Below are positions 7,142 to 15,107 of a stretch of 39,389 bases of DNA, piece by piece. This stretch comes from an uncultured bacterium. Lineage in GTDB: Bacteria > Verrucomicrobiota > Lentisphaeria > Victivallales > UBA1829. A program made the position numbers and the translations under genes. The notes under the pieces were generated by a model. It made no database searches and had not been told where the DNA came from. It saw only the letters and a list, made by a program, of their open reading frames with translations. Position 1 is the first letter of the stretch. Every line of letters starts with the position of its first letter. The stretch lies in the NCBI GenBank assembly GCA_949292215.1, contig CASEYW010000204.1, positions 1 to 39,389 on the forward strand, in the 5' to 3' direction.

Positions 7142-8977
7142 CTACATCATCCAGATGGCATTGTGGGATTTGGAGGAAGCGGTCGCATAAGAGGTTCCTG
7201 CATCACGCGCAGAGAAATCTGCGGGAAAATGCAGTTCCAACTCCTCAACGGCTCGTCCGCTGCGCAAATACCAACACAGAGCTGCGCGGAGTGTCTCCAG
7301 ACGCGCGGCAACTCCGGCAAGGCGGACATCGATGACTTCGAATCCGAATGGTTTGCGCTCTGCCATCCACAGACTCCGGTATTCCCGGCGAAACCGCCCA
7401 AGCGCTTTTTCCGCAGCATGGCAGGAACGGATGGCTTCCGATATTAAATTGCGGTCACGTTTTTTATACCCATCACGGGCCTGAAGCGACGCCAGAAGTT
7501 TTTTTCTCAACGCATCCGCAAACAACATGCCGATTCTCCGCAGAGATCGGTCCTCCCGCGACACCGGCGGAAGGCCGCGGATTGCGTGGAATGCCTCTGC
7601 AAAATGCTGTTCCACGGCTTTATCGTTACAGGCATGAGTAAAAAAAGCATACATCGGGTCGTCATAAAACAGCAGCTTGCCGGGACAATTGTTCGGATTT
7701 TCAATGTTCAGCGCCAGTACCTCCCCGGAATTCATCCTGTCGATCGCCTCAAATCTCCGCGGATCGAAACCGACAATCCGTTCCAGCCGCAGACGAATGG
7801 AACGAAGAGACATTCCGGGCGCTCTCATCCGGCAGAGCTGATGGGTCACAGCTGCCCAGTTCGTAAAGAAGAGAGATTCGTTTCCATCATCCCCCCAGAG
7901 AGTTGTCATGGCATTTCGAACGCCGTTCCGGAATGCCGACTCCAGGAAAACATCGCCGGTCAAAACCGCTTTTCTGCTGTTTCCGAAAAAACGGTTCCAG
8001 CTTCGCAGACCAGGAGAGACCATTCGTTCCGCGGCGGTTTTCCCCAGACGCGCCAGATTTGCATCATGCTCCGCGCCATCTTCCGCAACGTAATTCCAGT
8101 AATCCAGAACCAGTCCGGATGGAATTCGCGACAACTCCTCATCGTTCAGCGCCTCGTTTCCAGAATGTCCGAGAATATAGTCGCTCCAGATGATCCCGCG
8201 CAGTCCGTTCCGTTCGCAAATCCCGGCAAGATTGGCAAGATGTCGCAGATAAATCTCCTTCGGTTTCACAGGAGAATCAAAATTCAGAGAGTTCCCGTGA
8301 CCAAGTCCCCACGGTTCATCGGCACCGAGATGAATCCGTTTCGAACGATACGGTGCGGAGGCTTCCAGAATCAGAGTTTCCAGGAATTCAACCGATTCCG
8401 GAGCGAACACGTTCAGAATCCGGGGCCCATCCGAATATTTCTGATAACGCGGATTTTTGAACAGATGCTCCAGATGCCCCAGGGTCTGAATACAGGGGAA
8501 AAGTTCGACTCCAAGTGCGGAAGCAAAGGCATCCAGCTCCCGAATCTCCGCCTTGGAATATCCGCCGCGCGCAAAGCCGATCCACGGTTCGCCTTCAACT
8601 TCAAACGTATCCTCCGTGTAAAGGGCCAGATGTGAAAGGCCTGTCAGCGCCATCGTTGCAATTGCGCGTTTCAGGAAACTGATTTTCGGAATCCCGCCGC
8701 GGGAACAGTCGATCATCACGCCGCGAAAGGCGAACGCATTCCGCCACGGAACAGAAGGGGCATCACCGCAGAGAAGGTCTCCCAGCGACTCAGCCAGTTC
8801 ACAGAGAGTTCCATAAAAAACAGTAACTCCTCCATCCGCATCCGGACGGGTGAAGTTGGAACCATCCGCAGATTTCTCCGCGCGGACAATTCGTCCCCGG
8901 CCGACAGCAAACTGTTCCGGAAGAGTCGAGCTCAGAGCGGAAGAAAACTCCTCCGGCAGAAATCCGGTTCGGATCAT
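7142..8977 (-). CDS. glycoside hydrolase family 20-like beta-N-acetylhexosaminidase (cytoplasmic)
   Basis: Predicted to remove terminal beta-linked N-acetylhexosamine by substrate-assisted catalysis. The TIM-barrel core begins near residue 84 (FRGVMIDCSRGG). It continues through LALYTEDTFEVEG and ELFPCIQTLGHLEH to the Asp-Glu catalytic pair D220-E221 in RIHLGADEPWGLGHG, resembling GcnA-type GH20 enzymes. The C-terminal 200 residues are helical and charged without a known domain. No signal peptide, so it probably acts on imported oligosaccharides. I used ATG 8977 (611 aa) because GGAG lies 8 bases before it, 5 bp after the regulator's stop; a longer frame to 9073 would overlap the regulator's HTH. 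Exact specificity (GlcNAc, GalNAc or GlcN) is unknown. Confidence 0.8.
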   Translation of the reverse strand: MIRTGFLPEEFSSALSSTLPEQFAVGRGRIVRAEKSADGSNFTRPDADGGVTVFYGTLCELAESLGDLLCGDAPSVPWRNAFAFRGVMIDCSRGGIPKISFLKRAIATMALTGLSHLALYTEDTFEVEGEPWIGFARGGYSKAEIRELDAFASALGVELFPCIQTLGHLEHLFKNPRYQKYSDGPRILNVFAPESVEFLETLILEASAPYRSKRIHLGADEPWGLGHGNSLNFDSPVKPKEIYLRHLANLAGICERNGLRGIIWSDYILGHSGNEALNDEELSRIPSGLVLDYWNYVAEDGAEHDANLARLGKTAAERMVSPGLRSWNRFFGNSRKAVLTGDVFLESAFRNGVRNAMTTLWGDDGNESLFFTNWAAVTHQLCRMRAPGMSLRSIRLRLERIVGFDPRRFEAIDRMNSGEVLALNIENPNNCPGKLLFYDDPMYAFFTHACNDKAVEQHFAEAFHAIRGLPPVSREDRSLRRIGMLFADALRKKLLASLQARDGYKKRDRNLISEAIRSCHAAEKALGRFRREYRSLWMAERKPFGFEVIDVRLAGVAARLETLRAALCWYLRSGRAVEELELHFPADFSARDAGTSYATASSKSHNAIWMM

Positions 8978-8982
8978 GGCTT

Positions 8983-10341
8983 TCACTCCAGATGATAAGT
9001 ATTCAGTTTGCGATGCAGAGTCCGGCGGCTGATCCCGAGTTTTTCCGCGGCACGGGTCCGATTTCCGCCGCACTCGTTCAATGCGCGTTCAATCAGCAGC
9101 TTCTCGTTGCATTCCAGGTCGCAGCTTGGCGGAGCGAGAACGGTTTTGGAGATTCCTGGCGTGACGCCCTCGCGGATATCGATCGGAACATTGTCAATCT
9201 CAATCTCCCTGCCGCGGCAGAGCACCACCATACGCTCGACGCAATTGCGCAGCTCACGGATGTTTCCCGGCCATGAATAGGCGCAGAGAGAGCCCATCGC
9301 AGCCTCAGTGATTCCAACATCCTTACCGTTCTCTCTGTTGTAATAATCAAGAAAATGCTTGACAAGCAAAGGGATATCTTCCCGGCGCTCGCGCAGCGGA
9401 GGCAGATTGATCGAAACGACGTTCAACCGATAAAAGAGATCCTCCCGGAATTCTCCGCGCTCCACCATGAGTTTGAGATCACGGTTCGTTGCCGCAACGA
9501 CGCGGGCGTCGGAAACGATCGTCTCACTTCCTCCGATCCGTTCAAAACTGCGCGATTCCAGAACACGGAGCAGTTTCACTTGAATATGCAGGGGAATTTC
9601 TCCGATTTCATCCAGGAAGATCGTTCCGTTTTCCGCCAGTTCAAAGCGCCCTTTGCGCATCTCGACAGCACCGGTAAAAGCCCCCCGTTCATGTCCGAAA
9701 AGTTCGCTCTCAAGAAGAGTCTCCGGGAGAGCGGCGCAATGAACAGCCACAAATTTTCCGGTTCTTCCGCTGCACTGGTGAATCGCCTGGGCAACGAGCT
9801 CCTTTCCGGTTCCGCTTTCACCCGTGATCAGGACGGTGGTCCGCGTGGGGGCAACCTGTTCGACGGTATCCAGAATGTTCCGCATCTTCGCCGAATTGCC
9901 GATCATGCCCTTGATGCTGAATTTTTCGTCAAGACGCTTTTTCAGTTCGGAATTCTCTTTTTTGAGCCGTCCGGCTTCCAGAGCCCGGCCGATGATCAGT
10001 TCCAAACGGTCGAAGTTGACCGGTTTGGTCACGAAATCGAACGCCCCTTTCTTAACCGCATCCACAGCGGTTTCGATGGACCCGTAGGCAGTGAAAAGAA
10101 TACAGGGTGGAGCAGGATCGCGTTTGAGCGAGGCGGCAAGGACCTCCAGACCACTGGGACCGGGCTCCATGCAGATGTCGCTTAAAATGAGATCGTAATC
10201 GTTCCGGTTGATGAGATTGATCCCGATTTCTCCGTCTTCGGCAAGGGTGACGTCATATTCGCCGCGCAGGAACTTGCCCATAGCCTCGCGGGTTGCCCGT
10301 TCATCGTCGATGATCAGGATGGAATATCTGTTGTTTTTCAT
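8983..10341 (-). CDS. sigma-54-dependent response regulator (NtrC family)
   Basis: Phosphorylation-activated transcription factor that remodels sigma-54 RNA polymerase. The 452-aa protein has the canonical three parts. The receiver domain has acidic pocket Asp12/Asp13 and phospho-acceptor Asp55 in LILSDICMEPG. The AAA+ domain (about 140-370) has Walker A GESGTGKELVA, the sigma-54 contact loop GAFTGA and Walker B GTIFLDEIGEI. A Fis-type helix-turn-helix is at the C-terminus (NRTRAAEKLGISRRTLHRKL). It follows the histidine kinase gene by 6 bp and precedes the GH20 gene by 5 bp, so all three form an operon. No sigma-54 (-24/-12) promoter was found in the operon's own upstream region, so the targets may be elsewhere. 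Confidence 0.93.
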   Translation of the reverse strand: MKNNRYSILIIDDERATREAMGKFLRGEYDVTLAEDGEIGINLINRNDYDLILSDICMEPGPSGLEVLAASLKRDPAPPCILFTAYGSIETAVDAVKKGAFDFVTKPVNFDRLELIIGRALEAGRLKKENSELKKRLDEKFSIKGMIGNSAKMRNILDTVEQVAPTRTTVLITGESGTGKELVAQAIHQCSGRTGKFVAVHCAALPETLLESELFGHERGAFTGAVEMRKGRFELAENGTIFLDEIGEIPLHIQVKLLRVLESRSFERIGGSETIVSDARVVAATNRDLKLMVERGEFREDLFYRLNVVSINLPPLRERREDIPLLVKHFLDYYNRENGKDVGITEAAMGSLCAYSWPGNIRELRNCVERMVVLCRGREIEIDNVPIDIREGVTPGISKTVLAPPSCDLECNEKLLIERALNECGGNRTRAAEKLGISRRTLHRKLNTYHLE

Positions 10342-10347
10342 TTTATC

Positions 10348-11520
10348 TCAAAGTCCTTCTTCCGAAGCGGGAGGTAGAATGCCCGCGTAATTGTTTGCCG
10401 GTCCGAGCACCCGGACACGGCTTTCCATCACAGGGAAAACAACGATGAAGCGGGTTCCCTTTCCCTTCACGCTTTCAATGGAAAGACGCGCTCCGTGCTG
10501 GCGGATGATCCGTTCCACGATCATGAGCCCGAGTCCGTTTCCAGTGGCTTTGGTGGTGTAGTACGCATTGAAGATGCGCGACATATCCTCCGGTGCGATT
10601 CCTTTTCCCGTATCGGAGAATTCGATAACCGTCTCCCCCTCGTCGTTCCGTTCGCAGGCGATGTTCAAAGTGCCTCCATGCGGCATCGACTGAATCGCAT
10701 TTTTAATGATGTTGTAGAATGCCTGCTTGAGCTGACCTTCATCAGCCTGAACAGGGGGAATGTCGTTCCCCCAGAGGCATTTGACTTCAACGGAACGGTT
10801 TTCAATCTCGTGACGCATGAAATTCAGCGATTCCGTCAGAACATCCTTGAGATCGGTGGTTTTGAAGTAGAGTTTGACCGGACGCAGCGCCTTGAGGAAC
10901 TGGTTGAGGATGGTATCAAGGCGTTCCACCTCCTTTTTCGCCGTATCAATCGTATCCGCAGCCTCTGCCGGATCGACTGTTTCCCGACGGAACATCCGCT
11001 CCAGAAGCTGAAGATTCAGGTAAAGACTGTTCAACGGATTGCCGATCTCATGCGCAACCCCGGCGGCAAGCATGGAGATCAGTTTGCTTCGTTCTGATTC
11101 CGCCTTGGTCGCAGCACGGACGTAATCCTCCGTGATATCGCTGAGAATGACGGTCACACAATCCGCTTTCGCATGAGGCACAATATAGAAGCGGAGAATT
11201 CGCCGTTCGGGATAGAGAACTTCCAGCTCATGTCGTTCGGAACGCCCCGCTTCCTCCAGCAGAGACTTCCAGTCCACCCCCTTCAGAAACGACGCCACGG
11301 AAAGGCGTGACACATCGTCTGGAATACCGAGCATCCGGGTTGCTGCGCTGTTCCGATATTTGATTTTCAGCCGTTTGTCAATGACCATGATCCCTTCGCT
11401 GATGGTATTGAAGATGTTTTCCAGAAACCCCTTCTCCTCCGCCAGCTTGTTGATGCCGGTATAGAGGTCGCGCGGGTCCATATGATCCAAATGTTCAATG
11501 ATCTTTTCCGTTGCAGACAT
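10348..11520 (-). CDS. PAS-domain sensor histidine kinase (NtrB-like)
   Basis: Autophosphorylating partner of the adjacent NtrC-type regulator. The 390-aa protein has an N-terminal helical segment and a PAS domain (about 30-130, SEGIMVIDKRLKIKYRNSAA). The HisKA dimerisation helix has His157 in AAGVAHEIGNPLNSL. The HATPase domain has N-box IIKNAIQSMPHGG, G1 box DTGKGIAPEDMSRIF and G2 box GNGLGLMIVERI. No membrane helix is present in this form, so it probably senses a cytoplasmic signal through PAS. I placed the start at ATG 11520, preceded by AAAGGTG; an upstream frame to 11586 encodes a hydrophobic, Cys-rich stretch crossing the promoter and is unlikely to be translated. The ligand is unknown. 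Confidence 0.92.
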   Translation of the reverse strand: MSATEKIIEHLDHMDPRDLYTGINKLAEEKGFLENIFNTISEGIMVIDKRLKIKYRNSAATRMLGIPDDVSRLSVASFLKGVDWKSLLEEAGRSERHELEVLYPERRILRFYIVPHAKADCVTVILSDITEDYVRAATKAESERSKLISMLAAGVAHEIGNPLNSLYLNLQLLERMFRRETVDPAEAADTIDTAKKEVERLDTILNQFLKALRPVKLYFKTTDLKDVLTESLNFMRHEIENRSVEVKCLWGNDIPPVQADEGQLKQAFYNIIKNAIQSMPHGGTLNIACERNDEGETVIEFSDTGKGIAPEDMSRIFNAYYTTKATGNGLGLMIVERIIRQHGARLSIESVKGKGTRFIVVFPVMESRVRVLGPANNYAGILPPASEEGL

Positions 11521-11553
11521 CCTGACACACCTTTCTTTTTTTCTCAAACAGTG

Positions 11554-11583
11554 ACAATATGACACAAATATAAAAAAAATCAA
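11554..11583 (-). promoter_or_regulatory. candidate promoter of the kinase-regulator-GH20 operon
   Basis: On the minus strand TTGATT (11583-11578) and TATTGT (11559-11554) are separated by 18 bases within a very A/T-rich segment, placing transcription initiation about 27 bases before the kinase ATG at 11520. Confidence 0.4.
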
Positions 11584-11604
11584 CAAGAAAATCCCATGAA
11601 AAAT

Positions 11605-11637
11605 TTGAGATTTCCGGGAAATGGGCTACAGTATAAT
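11605..11637 (+). promoter_or_regulatory. candidate promoter with internal palindrome for the 11668-17042 operon
   Basis: A perfect -10 TATAAT lies at 11632-11637, 30 bases before the chosen start of the TadE-like gene. TTGAGA at 11605-11610 is a possible -35 but the 21-base spacing is long. Between them is the 13-base palindrome ATTTCCGGGAAAT (11610-11622). Its position would let a bound repressor or activator control the promoter, and the long spacing is compatible with activator dependence. Confidence 0.45.
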
Positions 11638-11667
11638 CCGGTAGAGAAAAACAGGAGCGGAAAAACC

Positions 11668-12264
11668 ATGAAACGGAATGAAGCGGAACGCGGCCAGGCA
11701 ATCGCGGAATTTGTCACCTGCCTGATCGGCATGGTCTTCATTTTTCTGGGACTTCTTGTAGTTTCCATCCTTTCGATGGAAAACGTCCGCTGTGTGCTCG
11801 ACGCCCGCTCCGAAGTCGATACAGCATCCGGGCATGGAACAACCATCGGAGGAAAGACCCCGGAGCCGATCGTTGAATGGGACTGGGGAAAAGACAATAT
11901 CCCGTTTACTGCCGATGATACCTCTGTTACCGGAACACTGACAACGTTCAGCGATGAATTCGACACGAGCAAAAACACCCTCACAGACACCACAGTTTCA
12001 GCCTCCACACCGACGAATCCAAACGACCGCTTGTACATTCTTCCTCTAACCCTCATCAAGCTGGGGAAACACGGATATACCGATGCCTATCTTGCCTGGG
12101 TGAACTTCCTGGATGCGGCTGATCTGAACGGAGCCACCAATACGGTCCGCGATCCGCTTACAAAACACGGACTGCCCGATCTGGAAAAACTGATCCGCAG
12201 TTTCTCTGGCAACACAACATTCACATTGCAGGACTCGGTTTATATGCCGGCAAGGGTGGACTGA
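11668..12264 (+). CDS. TadE-like single-pass membrane/pseudopilin-type protein
   Basis: The 198-aa protein begins with a short charged segment, then RGQAIAEF and a hydrophobic helix (about residues 14-36), the pattern of TadE/TadG minor pseudopilins (RGQA-x-x-EF followed by a membrane helix). The remainder is polar, Thr/Asn/Asp-rich and would lie outside the membrane. No Tad secretion genes occur nearby, so a pilus role is not supported by context. I chose ATG 11668 (AGGAGCGG upstream); a frame open to 11596 would run through the TATAAT box. The stop overlaps the next gene's ATG by one base (TGATG), implying coupling. Confidence 0.6.
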   Translation: MKRNEAERGQAIAEFVTCLIGMVFIFLGLLVVSILSMENVRCVLDARSEVDTASGHGTTIGGKTPEPIVEWDWGKDNIPFTADDTSVTGTLTTFSDEFDTSKNTLTDTTVSASTPTNPNDRLYILPLTLIKLGKHGYTDAYLAWVNFLDAADLNGATNTVRDPLTKHGLPDLEKLIRSFSGNTTFTLQDSVYMPARVD

Positions 12265-12755
12265 TGCAATACCGGCATACAAACAAAACCATGACCCTCG
12301 CGGAAGCGGTCGAATGGCGCGCCAGACTGAAACAGAACCATCTCCGGCTTGCTCTGACCAACGGCTGCTTCGATCTTCTCCATCGTGGACATGCCGAATA
12401 TCTCATCGCCGCCAGGCAGACCGCCGACGCTCTCCTCGTTCTGCTGAATTCCGACGATTCCATCCGCGAACTGAAGGGACCATCGCGTCCGATCTGCCGG
12501 GAAAACGACCGGGCGTTTCTGCTCTCCTGTTTCGATTTCATCGACTCCGTTGTAATCTTCCGCTCCCGCCGCTGCGACCGCGAAATTGCCGCGCTCTCGC
12601 CTGATGTCTATGTCAAAGGGGGCGACTACACGGTTGACAAACTGGATCCTTCCGAACGGGCTGCACTCTTCGCCTGCAATACGGAAATCCGCTTTATCCC
12701 GTTCGTGCCGGGATTCTCGACAACCACATTGATTGAAAAAAGCAAACACGCATAA
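12264..12755 (+). CDS. hldC: D-glycero-beta-D-manno-heptose 1-phosphate adenylyltransferase (HldC/RfaE2 type)
   Basis: Transfers AMP from ATP to heptose-1-phosphate, giving ADP-heptose for the LPS inner core. The 163-aa protein is a stand-alone nucleotidyltransferase domain: TNGCFDLLHRGHAEYL carries the (H/T)xGH nucleotide-binding motif as HRGH. It is followed by LLVLLNSDDSIRELKGPSRP, VYVKGGDYTVDKL and a C-terminal PFVPGFSTTTLIEK typical of RfaE domain II. The sugar-kinase half found in bifunctional HldE is absent and must be encoded elsewhere. It is coupled to the TadE-like gene and lies 34 bp before the Mrp-type gene. Glycerol-3-phosphate cytidylyltransferases are related, but the SDDSIRELKGPSRP signature favours the heptose enzyme. 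Confidence 0.85.
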   Translation: MQYRHTNKTMTLAEAVEWRARLKQNHLRLALTNGCFDLLHRGHAEYLIAARQTADALLVLLNSDDSIRELKGPSRPICRENDRAFLLSCFDFIDSVVIFRSRRCDREIAALSPDVYVKGGDYTVDKLDPSERAALFACNTEIRFIPFVPGFSTTTLIEKSKHA

Positions 12756-12789
12756 TTTTCCATAAGATCAGAAAGGCCATACCTGAAAA

Positions 12790-13623
12790 ATGAGTGAAAC
12801 TTGTTCCGGCAACTGCGGCAGCTGCTCTTCCGGCTGCAATTCCGACGAAAAACTGAAAAACAGACTCTCCGTCATCAAAAACAAACTGCTGGTTCTTTCC
12901 GGCAAAGGGGGAGTCGGGAAGAGCACGGTTGCGGCGTCGCTGGCGCTGACCCTGGCAAAAAAAGGCGCAAAAGTGGGACTTCTCGACGTGGACTTCCACG
13001 GTCCTTCGCAGCCAACCCTCTTCAGTCTTCAGACCGCAACCGTGGAGGGCAACGACAACGGCATGTTTCCCGTGGAGGCAAACGGGATCAAAATCTTTTC
13101 AATCGGTTTGGTCATGGAAGATGCGGACCGGGCGATCGTCTGGCGCGGACCTGCGAAGATCGGGGTGCTGAAACAGCTTCTCGAAGATGTCCAATGGGGT
13201 CCCCTCGACTATCTGATTCTCGACTTCCCGCCGGGAACCGGAGACGAGGCGCTTTCCGCATGCCAGATGATCACCGGGAACAAAAAAGCGGTGATCGTCA
13301 CAACACCGCAGGAGGTCTCGCTTGCCGACTGCCGGAAATGTGTCGACTTCTGCAAACAGCTTGAGGTTCCCATTGCCGGAATCATCGAAAATATGAGCGG
13401 ATTTGTCTGTCCCGACTGTAAGCACCGTCATGAGATCTTCTCCAGCGGAGGCGGCCGGAAACTGGCAGAGCTTGCAGGAACCGACCTGCTTGCCCAGCTC
13501 CCGCTGGACCCGGTCTTTCTCCGGGAATGCGATGAAGGCGACATCGCATCCGCACTTGAGGGTTCTCCCGAAATTGCGGGAGAACTTGATCAGGCGGTTT
13601 CTCTGATCGTAGCGAAAGGCTGA
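12790..13623 (+). CDS. mrp: Mrp/Nbp35-family iron-sulfur cluster carrier ATPase
   Basis: P-loop ATPase that holds and transfers Fe-S clusters to apoproteins in the cytoplasm. The deviant Walker A motif GKGGVGKST is at residues 38-46, followed by GLLDVDFHGPS and YLILDFPPGTGDE. The CPDC pair near residue 214 is the usual bridging-cluster site. The N-terminus carries four cysteines (Cys5, 9, 12, 16), recalling the N-terminal cluster of Nbp35, though the spacing differs from the CX13CX2CX5C eukaryotic form. The N-terminal DUF59/MIP18 domain of many bacterial Mrp proteins is missing. Length 277 aa. It ends 7 bp before the sugar ABC transporter ATPase gene; a functional link is not obvious. Confidence 0.9.
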   Translation: MSETCSGNCGSCSSGCNSDEKLKNRLSVIKNKLLVLSGKGGVGKSTVAASLALTLAKKGAKVGLLDVDFHGPSQPTLFSLQTATVEGNDNGMFPVEANGIKIFSIGLVMEDADRAIVWRGPAKIGVLKQLLEDVQWGPLDYLILDFPPGTGDEALSACQMITGNKKAVIVTTPQEVSLADCRKCVDFCKQLEVPIAGIIENMSGFVCPDCKHRHEIFSSGGGRKLAELAGTDLLAQLPLDPVFLRECDEGDIASALEGSPEIAGELDQAVSLIVAKG

Positions 13624-13630
13624 CCGATTC

Positions 13631-15103
13631 ATGAGTTCCGATCTTCTTCTCCGGACGGAGTCCGTTACCAAAAGTTTCGAAGGGACGCCCGTCCTTTCGG
13701 GAATTTCGCTGGAGCTCCGCACGGGAGAAATCCTCGGACTCGTCGGGGAGAACGGAGCCGGAAAATCTACGTTTGTCAAATGCCTGCTCGGACTGCACAA
13801 ACCGGATTCCGGAACGATCACGTTTCTCGGCCGCGATCTTCTCCGCACAGGCTGTGACGGCATTGCCGGCATCCCGCAGGAGTTCAATCTGGTCAACGAT
13901 CTGACCATAGCGGAAAATATTTTTCTTGGCAGGGAACCCCGACGGTTCGGTCTTCTGAACCGAGCACTCATGCGTTCCGAATCGCGGAGGCTTCTGCGAA
14001 AGCTGGACGTGGAAATGGATCCAGACCGCATGATCGACACGCTGAGCGTTGCAGAAAAACAGATGGTGGAAATTGCCAAGGCGCTTTCCGTCAACTGCCG
14101 TCTGCTGATCATGGACGAGCCAACCACGGTATTGAACCAGAACGAGAGTGCAATTCTGTTCCGTATCATGCGGGAGCTGAAAGCCGCCGGGACCTCCATT
14201 ATTTTCATCTCCCATAGACTGGAGGAGATCCGCACAATCTGCGACCGCGTCGCCGTGCTGCGCGACGGAATCCTGGTCAGCTGCGATCCCGCAGCCTCGC
14301 TGGATGCCATGGAGATTGCCAGGCGCATGGTTGGTCGCGAACTCAAACAAATGTTCCCGCCGACCGTTCCCCCCTCAGGGACTCCCCTCCTGACCGTGGA
14401 CAACCTGAGTTCCGGCAAAGAGGTGAAACATGTTTCTTTTGAGCTTAAGCCGGGAATCACCGGGCTTGCCGGACTTGCCGGAGCCGGACGCACGGAACTG
14501 GCGGAAACGATCTGCGCGCTCCGTAAACGCACGTCCGGAACAGTAAAACTTGCCGGGAAAACGGTCCGCCTGAAAAAACCGTCCGACGCACTGGCGCATG
14601 GAATCGTATATCTTTCCGAAGACCGGCAGGGGTCCGGAATCCTCACAGAGTTTCCGCTTGATAAAAATACAACGCTTTCGAGTCTTCGCCGCTACTGTCA
14701 TGGAGGCATCATTGACCGCGGAGCTGAACGGGCCTGCGCGGAATCGTATGTGGAAAAATTCCGGATTAAAACGGCGTCGGTCGAAACGGAACTCAAATAT
14801 CTGAGCGGAGGCAATCAGCAGAAGGTGGCGCTGGCAAAATGCCTCGACAACCATCCGCGGGTGTTTCTTTTTGACGAACCCACGCGGGGAGTTGACATTG
14901 GAGCGCGCAGCGATATCTATCACTTCATCAGCGACCTGGCCGCTTCCGGAGTTGCCTGCCTGCTGATCTCCTCGGATCTGGAAGAGGTCATCGGAATGTG
15001 CGACAGGGTCATGGTGATGCGTGCCGGAGAACTTGCCGGAACGCTGGAAAACGAACATGTCACAGAAGAGGAGATCATGTATCTTGCAACCGGAGTCAAA
15101 TAA
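13631..15103 (+). CDS. sugar ABC importer ATP-binding protein (RbsA/MglA/XylG type)
   Basis: Double-nucleotide-binding-domain ATPase that powers a ribose-class sugar importer. The first half has Walker A GENGAGKSTFVKC (about residues 37-49), a degenerate signature LSVAEKQMVEIAKAL and Walker B LLIMDEPTT. The second half has the degenerate P-loop GLAGAGRTELAE, signature LSGGNQQKVALAKCL and Walker B VFLFDEPTRGVDIGA. This asymmetry is characteristic of the RbsA family. Length 490 aa is normal. It is followed 4 bp later by the permease gene and then by the binding-protein gene, giving a complete importer. The transported sugar cannot be read from the sequence. Confidence 0.93.
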   Translation: MSSDLLLRTESVTKSFEGTPVLSGISLELRTGEILGLVGENGAGKSTFVKCLLGLHKPDSGTITFLGRDLLRTGCDGIAGIPQEFNLVNDLTIAENIFLGREPRRFGLLNRALMRSESRRLLRKLDVEMDPDRMIDTLSVAEKQMVEIAKALSVNCRLLIMDEPTTVLNQNESAILFRIMRELKAAGTSIIFISHRLEEIRTICDRVAVLRDGILVSCDPAASLDAMEIARRMVGRELKQMFPPTVPPSGTPLLTVDNLSSGKEVKHVSFELKPGITGLAGLAGAGRTELAETICALRKRTSGTVKLAGKTVRLKKPSDALAHGIVYLSEDRQGSGILTEFPLDKNTTLSSLRRYCHGGIIDRGAERACAESYVEKFRIKTASVETELKYLSGGNQQKVALAKCLDNHPRVFLFDEPTRGVDIGARSDIYHFISDLAASGVACLLISSDLEEVIGMCDRVMVMRAGELAGTLENEHVTEEEIMYLATGVK

Positions 15104-15107
15104 CAGG

